Part shown: piece after piece, positions 7,049-10,009 of the stretch | How positions within the stretch are numbered: position 1 is the stretch's first letter | Layout: each line of letters opens with the position of its first letter | From: Planctomycetota bacterium | GTDB lineage: Bacteria > Planctomycetota > Planctomycetia > Pirellulales > S012-138 | Direction of reading: 5' to 3' | DNA: 10,009 nucleotides | Assembly (NCBI GenBank): GCA_026982835.1 | Contig: JALSGI010000770.1 | Coordinates: forward strand, 1-10,009 | Program-made: the position numbers and the translations under genes | The notes under the pieces: model-generated | Databases searched by the model: none | Told to the model about the DNA's origin: nothing | Seen by the model: the letters and a program-made list of their open reading frames with translations, nothing else

Positions 7049-7099
7049 ACGTTCCAGCGCGGGAGGACCAGCCAGCCGGAGGGGAAACCCCCGGGATGG

Positions 7100-7128
7100 T
7101 TGACCGTCCCCGCCGGGCGATTCAAGAT
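7100..7128 (+). promoter_or_regulatory. Candidate sigma70 promoter of the sulfatase gene
   Basis: TTGACC (7100-7105, five of six) and CAAGAT (7123-7128, three of six, keeping the A at position 2 and T at position 6) are spaced by 17 bp. The start would be near 7135, with a leader of about 75 nt. The -10 is weak, which may indicate a need for an activator or another sigma factor. Confidence 0.35.
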
Positions 7129-7209
7129 AGACGCGGCTTTGTCCTTGTTTTTTGCTGCTCGAGGGAGTTTGTGAAAACCGTTTGCCTTTCAGACCCGGAG
7201 AGCCCTGCC

Positions 7210-8817
7210 ATGTCCGGCGACCGTGCTGGGAAGAGACCTGGGAAAAAAAGCCCTTTGCTGTTGGCTTTGCGCTTCGCGCTGGTCGCGGGCTGGTGCCTGG
7301 CATTGCTGTGCGGTGGCGCTGTGGCCCAGCAGCCGAAAAACAAGCAGTTGCCCCAGCTCAAGGCCCGGCCCGGGGCCAAGCCCCGCAACGTGATCTTCAT
7401 CCTGGTGGATGACCACCGGTACGACGCGCTAGGTTACCTGGGACATCCCTTCCTGGAGACCCCCAACCTGGACCGCCTGGCCCGCGAGGGCGTGCACTTT
7501 GCCAATGCGTTTGTGACCACCTCGCTTTGTTCGCCGTCGCGGGCTTCGGTACTCACGGGGCTTTACATGCACCGCCACGGCGTGGTGGACAACAACAACC
7601 CGGTGCCCCCGGGCACGATCTTCTTTCCGCAGTACTTGCAGCAGTTGGGCTACGAGACGGCGTTTGTGGGCAAGTGGCACATGGGCTCGGCCAGCGACGA
7701 TCCGCGCCCCGGGTTCGACTACTGGGTGAGCTTTCGCGGCCAGGGTTTTTACTATCCGCCGCAGCGCCGCCGGCGTCCCTGGACGCTGAATGTGAACGGC
7801 CGCCGCGTGCCGCAAAAGGGCTACATCACCGACGAGCTGACCGACTACGCCCTGCAGTGGCTCCGGGGGCGGGACGGCTCGCGGCCGTTTTTCCTGTATC
7901 TTTCGCACAAGGCGGTGCACGGGATGTTCTATCCGGCCAAGCGCCACCAGGGCCGGTACGCCAAGGCGCGGATGCCCGTGCCGCCCACGATGCCCAACAC
8001 TCCGGCCAATCGCCGCGGCAAGCCCCGCTGGCTGCTGGATCAGCGCAACAGTTGGCACGGCGTGGAGTTCGCTTACCATCGCACGACCAACATCGAGGAA
8101 TACTACCGCGCCTACTGCGAGGCGCTGCTGGCCGTGGACGAAAGCGTGGGCCGCATCCTGCAGTTTCTGCATTCCCGCGGCTGGGACAAGAATACGCTCA
8201 TCATCTACATGGGCGACAATGGCTTCCAGTGGGGCGAGCACGGCTTGATCGACAAGCGCACCGCCTACGAGGCCTCGATGCGGGTGCCGATGATTGCCCG
8301 CTGCCCGGAGCTTTTCCCCGCCGGTACGGTGGTCAAGCAAATGGTGGCCAACATCGACATTGCCCCCACGGTGCTGGAAGCCGCCGGCGTGGAGCCGCCG
8401 CAGGAGATGGACGGCCGCAGCTTCCTGCAACTGGCCGCCGGGCGGATGGACCCGGCCAAGTGGCGCAAGGAGCTGTTTTACGAATACTACTGGGAGTGGA
8501 ACTTTCCCCAAACGCCCACCACGTTCGCCCTCCGCACCGACCGGTACAAGTTCATCCAGTACCACGGCATCTGGGACCTGGACGAGCTGTACGACCTGCA
8601 AAACGACCCCCACGAGCAGCACAACCTGATCGGCGATCCCAAGTACGCCCCCCTGGTGCGGCAGTTCCGCCGGCGGCTGCATGCGTGGCTGGCCAGCCGC
8701 GGGGCCAACCGGGTGCCGTTCAGCATGAAGCGGGGCCTGGGCTCGCACTACCGCTGGTCCGGCGGCAGCCGCGGGGCGGACTTCCCGGCGGAGTTCTACC
8801 GCGACGGGGAAAAATAA
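7210..8817 (+). CDS. Secreted type I (formylglycine) sulfatase
   Basis: The 535-residue enzyme should hydrolyse sulfate esters of polysaccharides or glycosaminoglycan-like substrates outside the cytoplasm. An N-terminal signal peptide is visible: basic residues 5-13, a hydrophobic core 16-34 and a likely cleavage after AVA39. The sulfatase signature CSPSRASVLTG places the formylglycine-forming Cys at C107. Metal and catalytic residues include D67-D68 (ILVDDHRYDALG), K155 and H157 (GKWHMG), D336-N337 (MGDNG) and K349. The C-terminal subdomain (ALRTDRYKFIQY, ELYDLQNDP) is typical of S1 sulfatases. The ATG at 7210 has GGAG (7197-7200) 9 nt upstream; the in-frame GTG at 7171 has a purine run only 3 nt away and would lengthen the signal peptide awkwardly. 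The CSPSRAS and following H-x-H-x-V pattern resemble glucosamine-6-sulfatase relatives, but the substrate is unproven. No maturase gene is in the window. Confidence 0.95.
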   Translation: MSGDRAGKRPGKKSPLLLALRFALVAGWCLALLCGGAVAQQPKNKQLPQLKARPGAKPRNVIFILVDDHRYDALGYLGHPFLETPNLDRLAREGVHFANAFVTTSLCSPSRASVLTGLYMHRHGVVDNNNPVPPGTIFFPQYLQQLGYETAFVGKWHMGSASDDPRPGFDYWVSFRGQGFYYPPQRRRRPWTLNVNGRRVPQKGYITDELTDYALQWLRGRDGSRPFFLYLSHKAVHGMFYPAKRHQGRYAKARMPVPPTMPNTPANRRGKPRWLLDQRNSWHGVEFAYHRTTNIEEYYRAYCEALLAVDESVGRILQFLHSRGWDKNTLIIYMGDNGFQWGEHGLIDKRTAYEASMRVPMIARCPELFPAGTVVKQMVANIDIAPTVLEAAGVEPPQEMDGRSFLQLAAGRMDPAKWRKELFYEYYWEWNFPQTPTTFALRTDRYKFIQYHGIWDLDELYDLQNDPHEQHNLIGDPKYAPLVRQFRRRLHAWLASRGANRVPFSMKRGLGSHYRWSGGSRGADFPAEFYRDGEK

Positions 8818-8852
8818 GGGCGTGGGGGCTTGGGGGCGTGGAGGCCTGGGGG
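8818..8852 (+). repeat. G-run cluster directly after the sulfatase stop (possible G-quadruplex)
   Basis: Runs of 3, 5, 5 and 5 G begin at 8818, 8824, 8832 and 8848, with loops of 3, 3 and 11 nt. The first run touches the TAA stop codon. The last loop exceeds the usual 7 nt, so folding is possible but less certain than for 8880-8903. Confidence 0.4.
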
Positions 8853-8859
8853 CTTGAAG

Positions 8860-8947
8860 AGCCCCGCACGTCAGTGGTTGGGGCTTGGGTCGTGGGTCTT
8901 GGGTCTTGAGAGTAGGGAGCCCCGCACGTCAGTGGTTGGGTCTTGGG
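8860..8947 (+). repeat. Direct repeat of about 30 bp, two copies 58 bp apart
   Basis: Copies at 8860-8889 and 8918-8947 are identical over the first 23 bp (from AGCCCCGCACG through CGTCAG to GGTTGGG) and differ at one later base. Each copy contains an imperfect stem-loop: CAC/GTG around a GTCA loop, then an internal loop, then CCC/GGG. Between the copies lie TGGGTCG and two TGGGTCT heptamers (8886-8906). Confidence 0.85.
8880..8903 (+). repeat. Canonical G-quadruplex motif
   Basis: Four G-tracts (8880-8883, 8887-8889, 8894-8896, 8901-8903) are separated by loops CTT, TCGT and TCTT. This fits the standard G3+ N1-7 rule on the sulfatase coding strand, so it would be present in a read-through 3' UTR as RNA. 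Biological use is not shown. Confidence 0.6.
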
Positions 8948-8954
8948 CAAAGAG

Positions 8955-8974
8955 CCCCCCGCGTAAGCGGGGGG
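8955..8974. repeat. Strong perfect hairpin with GTAA loop (possible bidirectional transcription stop)
   Basis: CCCCCCGC-GTAA-GCGGGGGG is a perfect 8-bp all-GC stem. Read on the minus strand it is followed by CTCTTTG, a weak U-run, so it might help end the GGT-family transcript; on the plus strand no U-run follows. It resembles the stem-loops at 8860, 8918 and 9073 in having a GT[A/C]A loop flanked by C and G. Confidence 0.65.
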
Positions 8975-9016
8975 AGAAACAGTACCGGCTTGCGGCTTGC
9001 GCCGTGCGGCCTGCGC

Positions 9017-9032
9017 CGGAGCTTCCGCTCCG
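9017..9032. repeat. Perfect 6-bp hairpin with TTCC loop
   Basis: CGGAGC-TTCC-GCTCCG is a perfect small stem-loop in the convergent spacer. It lacks the GT[A/C]A loop of its neighbours and is not followed by a U-run on either strand. Confidence 0.5.
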
Positions 9033-9070
9033 ATGCAAGAACAAGCCAAGCGCTTATTCTCGAATCGGCG

Positions 9071-9115
9071 AGCCGCCGGCGTCAGCCTGCGGTTGGACAG
9101 CCAGTCGGCGGTTGG
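9071..9115. repeat. Stem-loop with GTCA loop plus a duplicated right arm
   Basis: CCGCCGGC-GTCA-GCCTGCGG (9073-9092) forms an 8-bp stem with one mismatch, flanked by AG and TTGG. Its right arm, CAGCCTGCGGTTGG (9083-9096), is repeated with two changes as CAGTCGGCGGTTGG (9102-9115), giving a 19-bp period. The AGCC start, CGTCAG centre and GGTTGG end match the repeats at 8860 and 8918. Confidence 0.65.
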
Positions 9116-9194
9116 CCAAACACCGCTGCTCCCGGCTGGAAAGACCGCGTTTCCTCGCGCGTGGAGTTTGCCGGAACGCCGGAACAAAAGCGAC

Positions 9195-10009
9195 TCAGTA
9201 GCCCAGCGCGCAGCCGTCCTTGCGAGCCTCGGTGGCCCCCAGCAGCACGCCGCGCTCCCAGTCGATCCAGATGCCCTGGTAGCCGCCAAAGCCGCCGGAG
9301 CCACGGCGCACGCGGTGGCCCAGCTCTTCCAGCCGCCGGAGCGTCCGCTCCGAAAAACCGCTTTCCAGCAGCACGGTGCCGCTCCCCTGGCCCGGGGCGC
9401 CCGTGGGCGAGGGGCTGCCCACATGCCGCACCCGTGGGGCGTCGCCGGCCTGCTGCACGTTCATGCCGAAATCCAGCAGGTTCACCAGCACTTGCACATG
9501 CCCCTGCGGCTGCATGTCCCCGCCCATCACGCCAAAGCAAAAAACCGGCCGCCCGCTGCGGGTGACCATCGCCGGGATGATCGTATGGAACGGCCGCTTG
9601 CCGGGGGCCAGGGCGTTGGGATGCTTGGGATCCAGGGCAAACAGCGCCCCGCGGTTCTGCAGGGCAAAGCCCACATCCCCCGGCACCACCTTGGAACCAA
9701 AGCCATAGTAGATGCTCTGAATGAGCGAGCAGCAGTTGCGCTGGCGGTCCACCACGGTCAGATAGACCGTATCGCCCGCCGGCGGCACGCGACCGGCTTC
9801 CACGTCGCCGAGCACCCGGTCCATCGAGATCAGCCGTCGCCTTTCGGCGGCATACTCCTTGGAGATGAGCTGCTTGACCGGCACCTGGGCCATGGCCGGG
9901 TCGGCGTAGTACCGGGCCCGATCGGCAAAGGCCAGTTTCTTGGCCTCCACCAGCAGATGCACGTGCTCCGGCGAGCCGAAGCCGAAGCGCTTCAGGTCGT
10001 AGCTTTCCA
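9195..10009 (-). CDS. Gamma-glutamyltransferase-family Ntn hydrolase (5' end outside window)
   Basis: The frame stays open through the right edge, so only the last 270 or so residues are seen: the end of the large subunit and the complete small subunit. GGT-family enzymes self-cleave before a Thr that becomes the catalytic nucleophile; here it is the Thr in GDTVYLTVVD (codon 9768-9770), with 191 residues after and including it, close to the E. coli small subunit. Other landmarks are PGKRPFHTIIPAM, the glycine pair in GVMGGDMQPQGH and DAPRVRH. Compared with E. coli, about 10 residues are missing before PGKRP where the lid loop sits, and the serine pair binding the substrate carboxylate is replaced by H-T. 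This resembles YwrD/cephalosporin-acylase-like members more than classical GGT, so glutathione may not be the substrate. Location (often periplasmic) cannot be judged without the N-terminus. The stop is TGA. Confidence 0.92.
   Translation of the reverse strand, partial: ESYDLKRFGFGSPEHVHLLVEAKKLAFADRARYYADPAMAQVPVKQLISKEYAAERRRLISMDRVLGDVEAGRVPPAGDTVYLTVVDRQRNCCSLIQSIYYGFGSKVVPGDVGFALQNRGALFALDPKHPNALAPGKRPFHTIIPAMVTRSGRPVFCFGVMGGDMQPQGHVQVLVNLLDFGMNVQQAGDAPRVRHVGSPSPTGAPGQGSGTVLLESGFSERTLRRLEELGHRVRRGSGGFGGYQGIWIDWERGVLLGATEARKDGCALGY

Larger units (their letters stand above)
6868..7209. other. Divergent spacer between clpS and the sulfatase gene
   Basis: These 342 bp carry no supported gene. 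They hold a perfect TATAAT for clpS (minus strand), a candidate sulfatase promoter (7100-7128), a TTCG-loop mini-hairpin (6986-6995) and two adjoining small hairpins (7022-7048). Reading frames crossing the spacer are low-complexity GC-rich shadows. Confidence 0.6.
8818..9194. other. Repeat-rich, gene-free convergent spacer between sulfatase and GGT-family gene
   Basis: These 377 bp hold G-runs, a 7-bp tandem repeat, duplicated 30-bp segments and several stem-loops. Translated frames through it consist of the repeats themselves (for example SPARQWLG, EPRTSVVG and PPRKRG fragments), so none is called as a gene. It also collects the 3' ends of two convergent genes. Confidence 0.7.

Noticed and set aside
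5464..8817. A 1117-codon open frame on the plus strand running across the OCD-family gene, clpS and into the sulfatase.
   Set aside because: Only the part from 7210 has sulfatase similarity and a signal peptide. The upstream 1.7 kb is antisense to two recognisable genes and is kept open by high third-position GC on the other strand.
8860..8974. Direct repeats with spacers, considered as a degenerate CRISPR array.
   Set aside because: There are only two near-identical repeats, the intervening sequence is itself low-complexity heptamer repeat, and no cas gene is present.
9170..9185. Tandem 8-bp repeat GCCGGAAC just downstream of the GGT-family stop.
   Set aside because: Two short copies in GC-rich sequence can easily be chance, and they form no hairpin or terminator.
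8830..9201. A 123-codon frame in the convergent spacer.
   Set aside because: Its translation is simply the direct repeats and hairpins read as codons (repeated SPARQWLG- and PRTSVVG-like peptides), with no ribosome binding site of note.

Overview
This 10 kb window is a GC-rich bacterial chromosome segment with mostly singly transcribed genes. I read it as a planctomycete, probably of the Pirellulales. The grounds are a secreted S1 sulfatase, a xylose-isomerase-like TIM-barrel protein, an unusual ClpS of a type I associate with that phylum, and repeat-rich spacers with palindromic elements. The assignment is inference, because no rRNA or other decisive marker is present.

Layout: (i) 22-1020, minus strand, is a sugar phosphate isomerase/epimerase-like protein. 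A 287-bp divergent spacer with two short palindromes separates it from (ii) 1308-4883, plus strand, dnaE, the replicative DNA polymerase III alpha subunit, whose PHP metal-ligand set is complete. (iii) 4884-5191 is a gene-free spacer with two tandem hairpins and a near-consensus sigma70 promoter, which drives (iv) 5192-5265, a stand-alone tRNA-Ile(GAT). (v) 5437-6417, minus strand, is an ornithine cyclodeaminase/mu-crystallin family enzyme, and (vi) 6511-6867, minus strand, is a ClpS-like adaptor; a hairpin with interrupted U-runs lies between them. (vii) A 342-bp divergent spacer holds candidate promoters for clpS and for (viii) 7210-8817, plus strand, a secreted formylglycine sulfatase. (ix) 8818-9194 is a gene-free, convergent, repeat-rich spacer with G-quadruplex-forming runs and at least four related stem-loops with GTAA or GTCA loops. 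(x) 9195 to the right edge, minus strand, is the C-terminal part of a gamma-glutamyltransferase-family Ntn hydrolase that appears to lack the lid loop.

The genes do not form an obvious pathway. Replication (dnaE), translation (tRNA-Ile), regulated proteolysis (ClpS) and catabolic or scavenging functions (isomerase, OCD family, sulfatase, GGT family) sit side by side, mostly with their own spacers. I found no CRISPR array, complete insertion sequence, prophage or defence cluster. The least explained parts are the hairpin/G-quadruplex spacer at 8818-9115 and the ClpS variant, whose aligned N-degron-pocket positions differ from E. coli. I see no convincing wholly new system here.
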